64,000 nt of DNA from Domibacillus sp. DTU_2020_1001157_1_SI_ALB_TIR_016 (GTDB taxonomy: Bacteria; Bacillota; Bacilli; Bacillales; Domibacillaceae): contig NZ_CP135438.1 in the NCBI RefSeq assembly GCF_032341995.1, forward strand, positions 372,001 through 436,000, given 5' to 3'. This document shows positions 8,417-17,609 of this stretch, one piece after another. Positions within the stretch are counted from its first letter, which is position 1. Every line of letters starts with the position of its first letter. The position numbers and the translations under genes were made by a program. The notes under the pieces are model-generated. The model saw only the letters and a program-made list of their open reading frames with translations, was not told where the DNA came from and ran no database searches.

Positions 8417-9817
8417 ATGAATAAACCAAAGACGCTTTTTGATAAGGTATGGGAAAAACATGTAGTAAGAAGTAATACTGGAGAGCCCGATTTACTTTAT
8501 ATCGATTTTCATTTGATGCATGAAGTTACATCACCTCATGCCTTTAATATGTTGAGACAGATGGGCAAGAAAGTTCGAAGACCTGACTTGACGATTGCTA
8601 CAATGGACCATCAAGTTCCGACTACTAACTTAGACCAGCCTGTAAAAGATCAGGTTGCTGCTGAGCAAATGAACGCTTTACATAAAAACAGCAAGGAATT
8701 TGGTATTCAAATGTTTCCATGGGGAACTCAAGGACAGGGAATCATCCACGTTATTGGTCCTGAAAGAGGACTAACCCAGCCTGGGATGGTAATCGTATGT
8801 GGTGACTCCCACACTTCTACCCACGGAGCATTTGGTGCTTTAGCATTTGGAATTGGAATTAGTGAAGTTGCTCATGTTTTAGCCACACAAACCTTGCCTC
8901 AAAGAAAACCAAAAACGATGGCTGTTACGCTTGAAGGAAAACTGCCTAGTGATGTAACTGCTAAAGATTTAATTTTGGGAATACTTAAAAAAATTGGTAC
9001 AGATGGCGGAGTTGGACACGTAATTGAATTTCGTGGTGAAGCCATTCGTTCTCTTTCTATGGAAGGAAGAATGACGGTATGTAACATGGCTATTGAAGGG
9101 GGCGCACGTGCAGGAATGATTGCTCCTGATGAAGTTACATTCAATTATCTAAAAGGCAAGCCAAATGCACCACAAGGAGAAGCGTGGGATCAAGCAGTAC
9201 AGGCGTGGAAAACACTTCATTCTGATGAGGGAGCAGAATTTGATAAGGAAGTTATCATAAATGCTGCCGAACTAAAGCCTTTTGCAACTTGGGGAACAAC
9301 ACCAGCCCAGTCTATTTCAATTGACAGTGAAATTCCAATGCCTAAAGATGCTTCTGAGAAAAGAGCTTTAGAATACATGGGACTTAAACCTGGTATGTCA
9401 ATGAAAGACATTGAAGTAGACGCTGTATTCATCGGTTCTTGTACAAATGCCAGAATGGAGGATTTACGAGCAGCAGCTGCTATCGTGAAAAATCGAAAAG
9501 TAAAAGACGGGGTCCGTGCTATTGTGGTACCTGGTTCTATGAATATTAAAAAGATGGCCGAAGAAGAAGGCTTAGCCGATGTATTTAAAGATGCAGGTTT
9601 TGAATGGCGTGCTGCCGGCTGCTCAATGTGTGTAGGAATGAATGATGATGTTTTAGAGTCTGGGCAACGATGCGCATCTACTAGTAATCGTAATTTCGAA
9701 GGAAGACAAGGCAAGGGTGCCAGAACACACTTGGTAAGTCCAGCTGTCGCTGCTGCTACAGCTGTTATGGGACACTTTGCTTCTTTATCTGACTTAAAAA
9801 AGGAGGTCTTTCAATGA
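8417..9817 (+). CDS. leuC: aconitase-family large subunit, LeuC-type
   Basis: Large subunit of a 3-isopropylmalate dehydratase-type hydro-lyase (isomerises 2- to 3-isopropylmalate in leucine synthesis) carrying the [4Fe-4S] cluster: Cys342 (GSCTN), Cys402 and Cys405 (GCSMC). The N-terminus [16 protein letters not shown] and the 466-aa length fit bacterial LeuC well. The small subunit overlaps by 4 nt. There is no leuA, leuB or ilv gene nearby; instead IclR, LytTR and an AEC carrier. It may therefore be a paralogue acting on a related acid such as citraconate, citramalate or dimethylmalate; the substrate is inference. Confidence 0.85.
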   Translation: MNKPKTLFDKVWEKHVVRSNTGEPDLLYIDFHLMHEVTSPHAFNMLRQMGKKVRRPDLTIATMDHQVPTTNLDQPVKDQVAAEQMNALHKNSKEFGIQMFPWGTQGQGIIHVIGPERGLTQPGMVIVCGDSHTSTHGAFGALAFGIGISEVAHVLATQTLPQRKPKTMAVTLEGKLPSDVTAKDLILGILKKIGTDGGVGHVIEFRGEAIRSLSMEGRMTVCNMAIEGGARAGMIAPDEVTFNYLKGKPNAPQGEAWDQAVQAWKTLHSDEGAEFDKEVIINAAELKPFATWGTTPAQSISIDSEIPMPKDASEKRALEYMGLKPGMSMKDIEVDAVFIGSCTNARMEDLRAAAAIVKNRKVKDGVRAIVVPGSMNIKKMAEEEGLADVFKDAGFEWRAAGCSMCVGMNDDVLESGQRCASTSNRNFEGRQGKGARTHLVSPAVAAATAVMGHFASLSDLKKEVFQ

Positions 9818-10401
9818 AAGCCGTTAAAAAAGTTGTAGGAAAAGCACTTCCACTAGGTTTATCAGATGTAGATACCGATCAAATTGCACCAAGTGATGCA
9901 ATGAAGTTTTCAGAACGCGGAAATTTTAGTGATTTCCTTTTTAGAGATTGGCGTGAAAACCCTGACTTTATTTTAAATAAACCAGAACACAGTGATTCAG
10001 TCATTATTCTAGCTGGTGAAAACTTTGGCTGCGGCTCAAGCCGGGAACATGCTCCTTGGGCACTTCAAGATTACGGTTTTAAAGTAATGGTAGCCCCTTC
10101 TTTTGGAGACATATTCAAAAACAACTGCTCAAAGGTTGGATTAGTTACCGTAGAGTTAGCGGACGATATTATAAAAGAATTAATTTCCTTAGTAGAAAAA
10201 GATCCAAGCATTCAGGTGAAAGTGGATGTGGAAAATAAGACGCTAAGCTGCAAACATATAGAAGTAGAATTTCCTTTAGATGATTTCACACGTTATCGTT
10301 TGGTCAATGGACTGAATGATATTGACATAACATTGCGGGATGAAGACCTGATCAATAGTTATGAAGAAGGAAGAGCAAGCCATTTACCTAAGGTAAAGTA
10401 A
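9814..10401 (+). CDS. leuD: aconitase-family small subunit, LeuD-type
   Basis: Swivel-domain partner of the preceding large subunit. The family motif [15 protein letters not shown] is intact and the 195-aa length is standard. ATG overlaps the upstream stop (ATGA) with AAGGAGG just inside leuC, so the two are translationally coupled. Same reservation about the true substrate as for the large subunit. Confidence 0.85.
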   Translation: MKAVKKVVGKALPLGLSDVDTDQIAPSDAMKFSERGNFSDFLFRDWRENPDFILNKPEHSDSVIILAGENFGCGSSREHAPWALQDYGFKVMVAPSFGDIFKNNCSKVGLVTVELADDIIKELISLVEKDPSIQVKVDVENKTLSCKHIEVEFPLDDFTRYRLVNGLNDIDITLRDEDLINSYEEGRASHLPKVK

Positions 10402-10408
10402 ACTAACC

Positions 10409-10447
10409 GAGTAAATGCATTTGCCTGATAAGCAAATGCATTTACTC
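10409..10447 (+). terminator. 16-bp perfect hairpin after leuD
   Basis: GAGTAAATGCATTTGC is perfectly inverted around a 7-nt loop. No T tract follows, so it may protect the 3' end or partly terminate before the LytTR gene. Confidence 0.6.
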
Positions 10448-10472
10448 TATCTAAAAATAACTAAGAAAACAG

Positions 10473-10814
10473 GTGTCAAAATTGGAAGTTTCCATCAATT
10501 CAGATAAAATTGTGGTGGTAAAAAGAGGACAAGTTGTCTTTATTCCTTTGGAGGATATATATTACATTGAACGGTTAAATCAATGTTCTTTTATAAAAAG
10601 CAAAGGAAATAAAGTTCCTGTCCGAGTACCATTAAAAAAATTAGAGGAATTGTTACCCAGTAACTTTGTTAGATCACACCGGGCATTTATTATCAATAAG
10701 TCATGTCTACAGGAACTAATTAAACAAGATGAAAACAACTACGAAGCAACCTTTTTCGATACAGAAAAAACAGCAATAGTATCCAAAACATATTTAAACA
10801 GCTTATTTTCATAA
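10473..10814 (+). CDS. stand-alone LytTR DNA-binding protein
   Basis: The whole 113-aa protein is a LytTR domain (FIPLEDIYYIERLNQ.. VRVPLKKLEELLPSNFVRSHRAFIIN), without a receiver or membrane part. LytTR proteins bind direct repeats upstream of target genes; here the target is probably the neighbouring aec or leuCD genes. GTG (used here) or the TTG at 10482 could be the start; the latter has CAGGTG upstream. Confidence 0.82.
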   Translation: MSKLEVSINSDKIVVVKRGQVVFIPLEDIYYIERLNQCSFIKSKGNKVPVRVPLKKLEELLPSNFVRSHRAFIINKSCLQELIKQDENNYEATFFDTEKTAIVSKTYLNSLFS

Positions 10815-10878
10815 ATAGTGACTGAAAATGCTGCAGCAAACTTAGTGGTTATCATGAGCATAGAAAGGATCTCTCTGT

Positions 10879-11802
10879 ATGTTTCAAGCAGTTTTTTCTA
10901 CCCTATACCAAATTATTGTTCCAATTTCGATACCAGTTATTTGCGGAGCACTTCTTAAGTACTTTAAAGACCTTGAAACAAGACCACTAATCACGATTTA
11001 TCTATATTTTTTAAGTCCTGCAATTATTTTAGATACTCTAACAACAGCTGAGATTTCTTTTGATGATGTTTATAAAACCGTTACATATTGTATTCTCAAT
11101 CTTTTAGTACTCTGTTTAGCAGCTAAAATATTAGGTAAGTTAATAAAATTACCTTCTTCTGAAAACGCGGCCCTTACTATGGTGTCTACATTAACCAATA
11201 GTGTTAACTATGGTCTCCCTCCTGTACTGCTTGCTTTTGGCAGCAGCGGACTGGATAAAGCATCTGTTTATGTTGTTACTCAGATGATTCTTGTAAATAC
11301 CATTGGAGTATATTTTGCAGCGCGTTCTCAATTTTCTATTATTAACGCTGCAAAAGCAATTTTTTCACTTCCCGCTATATACGCAGCCCTGTTAGCTATA
11401 TTTCTTCGCTTAAATGAATTTCATTTTCCTAATGCTATTGCAAATGGTATCTCAATGGTATCGTTAGCTTATTCCCCCATAGTCTTGGCTATCTTAGGTG
11501 CACAGATGATGAGTGTTAAATTTAATAAGCTGAATCGAAATGAAGAATCAGCTTTTTGGTCTGGATTGTTTATTCGATTGATTTTGTCACCTTTTATAGC
11601 TCTGTTTTGTCTCTATATCTTAAACATTGAAAGTACGTTGTTTTTAGTTCTTTTTATCCTGTCCTGCATGCCAGTAGCAGTAAATGCAGGTGTTTTAGCT
11701 GAAAAATTCAACTCATCATCAAATATAGTGGCAAACTGTATACTATGGACAACTCTTGCTTCGTTCATAATACTGCCCATCCTTATTACAGTAGTAAGGT
11801 AA
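10879..11802 (+). CDS. AEC-family transporter
   Basis: Integral membrane protein of the auxin efflux carrier family, 307 aa with about ten hydrophobic segments in the usual two five-helix repeats (for example PISIPVICGALLKYF near the start and the SCMPVAVNAGVLAEKF motif near 270-285). Bacterial members move malate, malonate or other carboxylates. AAAGGA precedes the ATG. Placed after leuCD and lytTR and before a strong terminator, it probably imports or exports the acid that leuCD handles. Confidence 0.87.
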   Translation: MFQAVFSTLYQIIVPISIPVICGALLKYFKDLETRPLITIYLYFLSPAIILDTLTTAEISFDDVYKTVTYCILNLLVLCLAAKILGKLIKLPSSENAALTMVSTLTNSVNYGLPPVLLAFGSSGLDKASVYVVTQMILVNTIGVYFAARSQFSIINAAKAIFSLPAIYAALLAIFLRLNEFHFPNAIANGISMVSLAYSPIVLAILGAQMMSVKFNKLNRNEESAFWSGLFIRLILSPFIALFCLYILNIESTLFLVLFILSCMPVAVNAGVLAEKFNSSSNIVANCILWTTLASFIILPILITVVR

Positions 11803-11862
11803 TCTCATATTTTAAACCATGCGTGAAATAATTAGCCTCTACTTTAAAATAGCAAATTGTCG

Positions 11863-11912
11863 ATAGAACTGTTTTCGAATCTCGACCTTTGAAAACAGTT
11901 CTATTTTTTCTT
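11863..11912 (+). terminator. terminator of the aec gene
   Basis: AGAACTGTTTTC pairs with GAAAACAGTTCT followed by ATTTTTTCTTTTT. Confidence 0.9.
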
Positions 11913-12066
11913 TTTGCATTCATTATTTAATTTTTCTTTTGCTTTCTTACGCAATTCTCAAGAATAAAGCTTCCATAAAAATCATAATTATGTATTTTAG
12001 GAAAATAAATGAATTATAGCGTATACTATGATTATTGGCTTTTTAATATTGAAGGAGTTGTATAAA

Positions 12067-12837
12067 ATGAGCTCAGTAAATGTATGGGATGCAGATTTGT
12101 ACGATGATAAATTAGGTTTTGTGTCTGACTTTGGAAAGGGATTAATTGATCTGCTTCAACCGCAAAAAGGAGAAAACATCCTTGATTTAGGATGTGGAAC
12201 AGGTGATCTTACATATGAAATTTCCAAATTAGGCTCTCTTGTGACAGGAATTGACTTCTCAACGGAAATGATTGAGAAGGCACATAAAAAATATCCTGAT
12301 CTTCTCTTTAAAGTAGAAAATGGAGAAACATTTAGAACCGACACAAAATACGATGCCGTTTTTTCGAACGCAGCTCTTCATTGGATGAAGCAGGCTGAAA
12401 AGGTAGTTGAATCGGTTAGCTTAGCCTTACGCCCAGGTGGACGCTTTGTGGCAGAGTTTGGAGGGCAAGGAAATGTTCAAACTGTTATTCATGGTATAAC
12501 AGAAGTGCTCTCTAAAGATTATAAGATGGATGTTACAGAAAGAAACCCTTGGTATTTTCCTAGTATAGGAGAGTATAGTACACTGCTAGAAAAGTACGGC
12601 TTTAAAGTATCTTATGCCCTCCATTTTGACAGACCTACTCCTTTAACAGATGGAGAAGAAGGACTGAATCATTGGTTAGACAGCTTTGCAGATGATTTTT
12701 TCCCTGAGTTCTCTAAGGATGAAAAAACGATTATCTACGGGAAAATAAAAGAGAAGATAAAGACTGATCTATACAAAAATGATATATGGGTGGCTGACTA
12801 TAAACGAATTAGAGTTATTGCTACGAGAGACTGCTAA
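12067..12837 (+). CDS. class I SAM-dependent methyltransferase
   Basis: Cytosolic methyltransferase of 256 aa. Motif I is ILDLGCGTGDLT, motif II GIDFSTEMIEKA, and the post-motif stretch VFSNAALHWM resembles trans-aconitate methyltransferases (Tam). The chosen ATG follows GAAGGAG; a 13-codon upstream extension would begin without a ribosome site. The substrate is unproven; aconitate is only a hint from similarity. Single gene. Confidence 0.85.
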   Translation: MSSVNVWDADLYDDKLGFVSDFGKGLIDLLQPQKGENILDLGCGTGDLTYEISKLGSLVTGIDFSTEMIEKAHKKYPDLLFKVENGETFRTDTKYDAVFSNAALHWMKQAEKVVESVSLALRPGGRFVAEFGGQGNVQTVIHGITEVLSKDYKMDVTERNPWYFPSIGEYSTLLEKYGFKVSYALHFDRPTPLTDGEEGLNHWLDSFADDFFPEFSKDEKTIIYGKIKEKIKTDLYKNDIWVADYKRIRVIATRDC

Positions 12838-13082
12838 AATACTGCAGAACAGTAATAAACCTCAGAGCCCCTTTGTGCCCTCTGACATCTTCTTTGATAT
12901 ACAATAAAGGCTTAATGTCCGGCAATTTCATAAGAAAAACGGGGTAGAATCATTATCGTATCCAATAAGAGAGGTAATAGATGTATATTTAAAAGAGAAA
13001 AAAGAAATGGATCTATTTTAAGTAATTAAAAAAAGGACTAGCTTAACATAAAATCCTTTACTGATTTCTGAATAAACTTATA
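12838..13082. other. gene-free stretch
   Basis: No convincing ORF or RNA seen between the methyltransferase and the terminator near 13.1 kb. Confidence 0.5.
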
Positions 13083-13127
13083 AAACCACTTTCCTGTAGA
13101 GCAGTTATGAGAAAGTGGCTTTTTTTA
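13083..13127 (+). terminator. intrinsic terminator
   Basis: CCACTTTCC and GAAAGTGG arms followed by a run of seven T. It faces the end of the diguanylate cyclase gene. Confidence 0.75.
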
Positions 13128-13224
13128 TATCATCTTTACTTTTTGAACAGAGTTTTACTGCCTTTCTGTCTTAACAGCACTCACACTCGCCATACAAACG
13201 AGTGGCCTCTCTTGAAAGGTAAAT

Positions 13225-14865
13225 TCACATATCATATTTTATATCATAAAAAGAAAATTGGTTTTTCCCTCTTTTTTTTGACATATATAGTGCCTGGTCG
13301 GCCAATCGAATCACTTTAAAAATATCTCTTTCATGAGATGGCCATACAGATGCACCAACACTGCATCCAATTTGAACTTTTGTCTTTTCAATACTAAAAG
13401 GCTCTCTCAAAAGTTTTACGATCGTTTCTCCGACCTGCTTCCCTTTTTCAATTGGATTGCACATTGAGGTATTCAGGACAACCAAAAACTCATCTCCTCC
13501 AAGCCGGCTGATAAATGATTCACCTATATTACTTTTCAGTCGGCCTGATACCAATTCCAGCAATAAATCACCGGAGTGATGTCCAAGACTGTCATTTACT
13601 TTTTTAAATCCATCCAAATCTAAATATAAAAAAGTATAGGTTTGGTTCCCTGTCTCCTGATCTGTTCCTTTTACTATTTGGTTGATATATTGATCTAGAC
13701 CGATTCGATTAGGCAAGCCTGTCAGTTTATCATGGTGAGCTAAAGTCGCCATATGGCCCAGTTCAGATTCGGTTTTCGATAAGTTGTGCAAAAGATTGCT
13801 CAACGATAAAGAAAGGATTTCTACATCTTTGATGCCTTTATAAACTGGAATTTCTACTCTTCTTCCTAATAAAAGCTGATCGGCTGCTTGCGATATATTA
13901 TGTAACGGCTTTGCTAATATTCCTGCTAAAAACCATCCTAAAACAGCAAAAATAACTGCCATCAGAGCTCCCAGCAAAAGAATATATATTTTTAAATCCT
14001 TCACAGAAGCAAAAGCCGATTCCTCAGACTCTCGAACGAGGATTATCCAGCCTAAACCCGGATAATCTTCATAGCCATCCCCTAATGCAAATCCTGTTAA
14101 ATATTGCTTTCCGTCTGGCCATTCTTCTAGTATCCATCCATCTTTTTTAGCTTGAGCACGCTTTATGCTTTCCAAATTTAACGATTTGCCAATAAAAGAT
14201 TTTGGTCCTAAAATAACCGTGTTATTACGTGGACTTACAATAAAAATTTCCTGATTTTTATTTTCTTTTTGAATAGAGCTTTTGAGAGATTCTTTGATTT
14301 CACTTGCCCACGCCCAGCTCAAATGAGAGGCTAATACCCCCTTAAATACTCCTTTATCATCCATAATCGGCACACTAATATCCACAAATTGCAAAGGCTC
14401 GTTTGTTGGATTAGGCAGCAATTTAGCCAGGAGGACCGCATCATGTACATCACCAATAAAAGGATGCTCGATCGCTTCCTCATAAACGGGACGTTCTGAA
14501 ATAGACTTGCCTTTTAATATTTCATTTGTGGCTGCTTGAACTATCCCTTTCTTATCTGTTACACCTACCCATGTAAAAGAAGGAATCTGGACTTTTAACT
14601 GATCAAGAAGAAGCTGTGTTTCTGCTGTGTCCCCTTCACGCAACGCTTTTAATATACTCAATACTTCGATTTCATTAAAACGAGACCACATGTAATGATC
14701 CATTTTATCGGCTAATTCAAAGGAAGTTTCCCCAAGTGATTCTCCGACCTCATTTTTAATAATATTTGTTGATTCAGAACCTATTTGACTGCTTAATACG
14801 ATAGTTAAAATAATAATAAGGGCAGCAAATAGAGCCGAAAAACAAGCCCGCAAACTAATCTTCAT
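13225..14865 (-). CDS. membrane diguanylate cyclase: Cache sensor - HAMP - GGDEF
   Basis: Makes c-di-GMP from two GTP. Order: TM1 (residues about 8-26), extracytoplasmic Cache-type sensor (about 35-285), TM2 (294-316), HAMP (317-370) and GGDEF (375-545). The active-site loop is RLGGDEF with GGDEF at 456-460 and the GTP-binding stretch HHDKLTGLPNR at 377-387. The RxxD product-inhibition site expected about nine residues before GGDEF is missing (I and S occupy the R and D positions), so feedback control is probably absent. ATG follows AAAGGGA. Monocistronic. A c-di-GMP riboswitch lies elsewhere in the window (about 57.95 kb). Confidence 0.93.
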   Translation of the reverse strand: MKISLRACFSALFAALIIILTIVLSSQIGSESTNIIKNEVGESLGETSFELADKMDHYMWSRFNEIEVLSILKALREGDTAETQLLLDQLKVQIPSFTWVGVTDKKGIVQAATNEILKGKSISERPVYEEAIEHPFIGDVHDAVLLAKLLPNPTNEPLQFVDISVPIMDDKGVFKGVLASHLSWAWASEIKESLKSSIQKENKNQEIFIVSPRNNTVILGPKSFIGKSLNLESIKRAQAKKDGWILEEWPDGKQYLTGFALGDGYEDYPGLGWIILVRESEESAFASVKDLKIYILLLGALMAVIFAVLGWFLAGILAKPLHNISQAADQLLLGRRVEIPVYKGIKDVEILSLSLSNLLHNLSKTESELGHMATLAHHDKLTGLPNRIGLDQYINQIVKGTDQETGNQTYTFLYLDLDGFKKVNDSLGHHSGDLLLELVSGRLKSNIGESFISRLGGDEFLVVLNTSMCNPIEKGKQVGETIVKLLREPFSIEKTKVQIGCSVGASVWPSHERDIFKVIRLADQALYMSKKRGKNQFSFYDIKYDM

Positions 14866-15115
14866 ACTGATTGATTCCCTTTCTATAAACCTGTTCCTTA
14901 TATATATCGCCTCTATTTAGGAAGTTAACAGCATTTATGTACTTAATTTTGTAACTTACCTCTTAAAATGCTGACCGTTACTACAAAATAAAAAGCACCT
15001 GTATAAAAACGGGTACTTCCCTTTCAAAGCAATATAATTCCTTGATATGCTCTTCTTAAGTAAACAGTAGTGTTGCTTTTCTACACTGTCCACTTAAGGG
15101 GGAGCATATCATTAC
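14866..15115. other. gene-free stretch
   Basis: Only degenerate palindromic material (for example ATATGCTC..GAGCATAT around an interior hairpin) is seen. Confidence 0.4.
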
Positions 15116-15130
15116 TTTATGTTGCATTCA
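15116..15130. repeat. element B, single right arm
   Basis: TTTATGTTGCATTC without the left arm. An inverted copy of the arm lies about 500 bp away, framing the decayed gene between them. Confidence 0.55.
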
Positions 15131-15159
15131 CAATTTATTAATATACCAATTTAGTTTCC

Positions 15160-15420
15160 TTACAACTCAGTATCTTTGGCTTCATGGGCAAGGATTTGAT
15201 ATTTGTCTTCCTGCACTTTAATTAAAAAACATTATCTTTTTCATTAACTGAATAGATTTCGCTTCCTTCCTCAAAGGCATTGGAACTCCATTCCTCTTCT
15301 GGTAGGGTATCCTTGTCCAATTGCTGCTTTACTTCTCCTACTTTTTCTTTCACAGTAAATTTATAGTCTGTTAAAAGATTTTGCCCATAATAGTGCTTTC
15401 CTGGAGCGTCTACACTTGGT
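15160..15420 (-). pseudogene. decayed gene of unknown function
   Basis: A minus-strand reading frame without a start encodes about 65 residues (containing APGKHYYGQNLLTDYKF and LPEEEWSSNAFEEGSEIY) and meets a stop at a run of T; adding one base lets it continue through IKVQEDKYQILAHEAKDTEL to a proper stop. It is cut off at its 5' side by an in-frame stop. It reads as a real but inactivated gene. Family not recognised. Confidence 0.5.
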
Positions 15421-15553
15421 ATGGAGCAGATTTAAAACAAGAACAAGTCGGATTTACGGATCGGGTCGACGCTATTTTGCCCTTGTCTGGCAGCCATTAA
15501 AGAACACTCCATTTCGATTCATTATATTGTATTTGAAGATAAGCAGCCAAATC

Positions 15554-15600
15554 AAAACGGGCTTCACTCCTTGAAAAGCAAGCGATGAAGCCCGTTTTCT
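15554..15600 (+). terminator. hairpin with terminator character
   Basis: AAAACGGGCTTCA pairs with TGAAGCCCGTTTT; orphan, probably left over from a lost gene. The + strand before it (15430-15570) can be read as a short open frame with no recognised family. Confidence 0.6.
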
Positions 15601-15610
15601 CTACCGGTTT

Positions 15611-15626
15611 TGAATGCAACATAATA
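15611..15626. repeat. element B, single arm, inverted orientation
   Basis: TGAATGCAACATAAT, the inverse of the arm at 15.12 kb. Confidence 0.55.
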
Positions 15627-15645
15627 CCCTGTTATCGGCAGTGAA

Positions 15646-15682
15646 AAGAGGGTTGGGCGCCTTCTAGGTACCCAACCCTCTT
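15646..15682. terminator. 12-bp perfect hairpin
   Basis: AAGAGGGTTGGG pairs with CCCAACCCTCTT; no gene directly attached. Confidence 0.5.
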
Positions 15683-15872
15683 CGAATATAACATGATAAA
15701 CATTTTGCTTCACTCAGCCTTAATTAATTCAATAAAAAAGGACCTTTTTTTCTTAAAAGGCAACAGAGATGACTTTAGAACGCTCTATAACGAAATAAAA
15801 ATCGACCGCTCCTTTTGAACTTTGTTGAAGTCTTTAATTCGGCATTTGGCTAGAGTTCTAATAATGTGAGGA

Positions 15873-16289
15873 TCAATCGTATATTACATTTTTTCCTTCT
15901 TCACTTAACTTTTTTAAAGATGTAAGCATATGATTTATTTCTTCATCGGAATGCCTTTCCCATGAACTTAATTCAGCTATTATTTTCAAAGGAGATTTAG
16001 ATCTATAAGAACGTGTTGGGTTTCCAGGAAATTTTTTGTCAGTTAAGTTCGGATCATTTTCAAAATCACCTAATGGTTCTACAATATAAATTCTCTCTTT
16101 TGAATTAGATTTTGCTAATTCAGCACCCCATTTAGCAGCGTTTAATGTTCCAGTAAAATAGATATGGTTAGATTTTTTATCCTGATAATTGGATAAGTAC
16201 AAAGGTTCAAGCAGGTCTCCAATTTTCAGTTCTGCTTTAGTACCATGAAAAAACGGGCCAGGATCTAAGACATTTTTTTTGTCATTCAT
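15873..16289 (-). CDS. arr: rifampin ADP-ribosyltransferase (Arr)
   Basis: Arr transfers ADP-ribose from NAD+ to a hydroxyl of the rifamycin ansa chain and inactivates the antibiotic; small cytosolic enzyme. The 138-aa length is typical and family motifs are intact: GPFFHGTKAELKIGDLL (His15), HIYFTGTLNAAKWGAELA, RIYIVEPLG, and the highly conserved LTDKKFPGNPTRSYRS. Start supported by GGGGTG. It stands alone in an intergenic-rich region. Intrinsic chromosomal arr genes are common in environmental Bacillaceae. Confidence 0.95.
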   Translation of the reverse strand: MNDKKNVLDPGPFFHGTKAELKIGDLLEPLYLSNYQDKKSNHIYFTGTLNAAKWGAELAKSNSKERIYIVEPLGDFENDPNLTDKKFPGNPTRSYRSKSPLKIIAELSSWERHSDEEINHMLTSLKKLSEEGKNVIYD

Positions 16290-16456
16290 ATAGCCACACC
16301 CCTTATACTTTTAGACTTACGTATAACAGTATAAGGCAGGACATGCGTAAAAAAACAGTCTATAAATAAGCCTCAGATAGGGTTATAATGTAAGTAGAGA
16401 CTAAGATGTTGTCAGAAACAAAAAGTCCATTTTTTGATTTAATGGTCAATCTAAAT

Positions 16457-16483
16457 GTAACTTAATTGCATTTTTGTTGCATA
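16457..16483. repeat. element B, divergent
   Basis: GTAACTTAATTGCATTTTTG then TTGCAT; right arm variant with TTTTGTTGCAT. Confidence 0.5.
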
Positions 16484-16750
16484 TTATAGAGAATTTCTTT
16501 CTGATCAAAAACAGTCCTGTTCTTTTTTAAAGTAACAAAACAATATGATTCCCCTGCTTTTCTTTCGTATTGGCCCCACCTACGCCAGATACCTTGACGG
16601 CCACCTTTGCCATCCTACCCAATGTTATATTCTTTGATTACTTTATTAATTATATACCCTTAAAATTATGGAATGTTATACGAATAAGCCGATCTAGGAT
16701 CATAAAATCAAGTAATTCAATTTACTTACACTTTCGATATATTAAAACCA

Positions 16751-16787
16751 AAAAAGGCAAGTATTCAAAAGAGTACTTGCCTTTTTT
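16751..16787. terminator. bidirectional terminator hairpin
   Basis: AAAAAGGCAAGTA pairs with TACTTGCCTTTTTT. No gene is attached on either side. Confidence 0.7.
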
Positions 16788-16908
16788 AGTGTATATGTTA
16801 AAAGAAACGGGCAAAAGTGTGCCCATCACTTTTGCTCAATAAGTGTATGCCTGTCCAGATGAATATATCCCGATAAATCGCTTGGTTTTTTAAATCAAAC
16901 TACATAAG

Positions 16909-16942
16909 AAAAAAGAAGACTGCTCCGCCAGTCCTCTTTTTT
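16909..16942. terminator. bidirectional terminator hairpin
   Basis: AAAAAGAAGACTG pairs with CAGTCCTCTTTTTT. Confidence 0.65.
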
Positions 16943-17058
16943 ATCTACGCTCCTGGAGGAGAGGTAAATTCAAAAACATTTCTTTATCCTTGCTCCATAT
17001 TCTATGCGATCTCCCTATATAGGTTCTATATGTGTTTCCAGAGGAACTTGCCAAAGCG

Positions 17059-17082
17059 ATATAATTGCATTTTTGTTGCAAT
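17059..17082. repeat. element B, divergent
   Basis: ATATAATTGCATTTTTGTTG followed by CAATT. Confidence 0.5.
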
Positions 17083-17334
17083 TGATTAGTACAGTTTTTA
17101 TCCATAATGCATTTTTAGATTCATTTAGGAATCCAGAGCAACAACTACCACTAAATAAAATGAGCCGACCTATTATTCTCTTTTAAAAAAAGATTATTTA
17201 GCAGGGACAACCGCTTAATCCAATGCGCTTCTCCGCTCATACTCTATAACATAGATTCAATTATTATAGATTAATTCCGAGAAATTGATTTATATAATTG
17301 TTTCGCTATCCTTCTGCAAAGGAGGTGAAATAGT

Positions 17335-17448
17335 ATGGGTATGTACGGTTCCGGTGGAGGCGGAGGCGGCTACGGTAGTGGCTTTGCGCTGATTGTAGTT
17401 CTGTTCATTCTTCTAATCATTGTTGGTGTTTCATTCGTTAACTATTAA
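17335..17448 (+). CDS. YjcZ-type tiny transmembrane sporulation peptide
   Basis: 37 aa: a glycine-rich head (MGMYGSGGGGGGYGSGFAL) followed by one transmembrane helix (VVLFILLIIVGVSFVNY). This matches the YjcZ family of very small Bacillus membrane proteins, mostly expressed in sporulation, function unknown. AAAGGAGGTGA precedes the ATG at 6 nt. No terminator of its own until the GCCGCGG-type hairpin 110 bp downstream. Confidence 0.88.
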   Translation: MGMYGSGGGGGGYGSGFALIVVLFILLIIVGVSFVNY

Positions 17449-17559
17449 TTAAAAAATGCCCCGCGCCATATCCTTCCTATCTTGAATACTGCCGTCAGGC
17501 GTCATTTCATCGACTCCCTAGCCCAGAGTTCTCAATCACCTAGAAATGGCGCTCTTATC

Positions 17560-17587
17560 GCTGCGGATCTCTTTCCGCGGCTTTTTT
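17560..17587 (+). terminator. GC-rich terminator, GCCGCGG type (1 of 3)
   Basis: GCTGCGG..CCGCGGC hairpin and six T. Same stem as hairpins at 18.05 and 18.17 kb. Confidence 0.75.
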
Positions 17588-17609
17588 ACGTGCAGCGCCC
17601 GGCGCGGCG

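Larger units (their letters stand above)
16290..17334. other. 1-kb stretch without a recognisable gene
   Basis: Contains two terminator-type hairpins and two element-B copies annotated separately. A 28-codon minus-strand frame near 16.53-16.62 kb (MAKVAVKVSGVGGANTKEKQ..) has a GGTAGG box directly abutting its ATG and is not convincing. No RNA family recognised. Confidence 0.5.

Noticed and set aside
15430..15570. Possible transposase fragment on the + strand
   Set aside because: A short open frame (around RYFALVWQPLKNTPFRF) has no confirmed family match, so it is mentioned only in the hairpin entry.
16570..16842. + strand ORF of 90 codons
   Set aside because: No ribosome site, runs through a terminator hairpin and has no family features.
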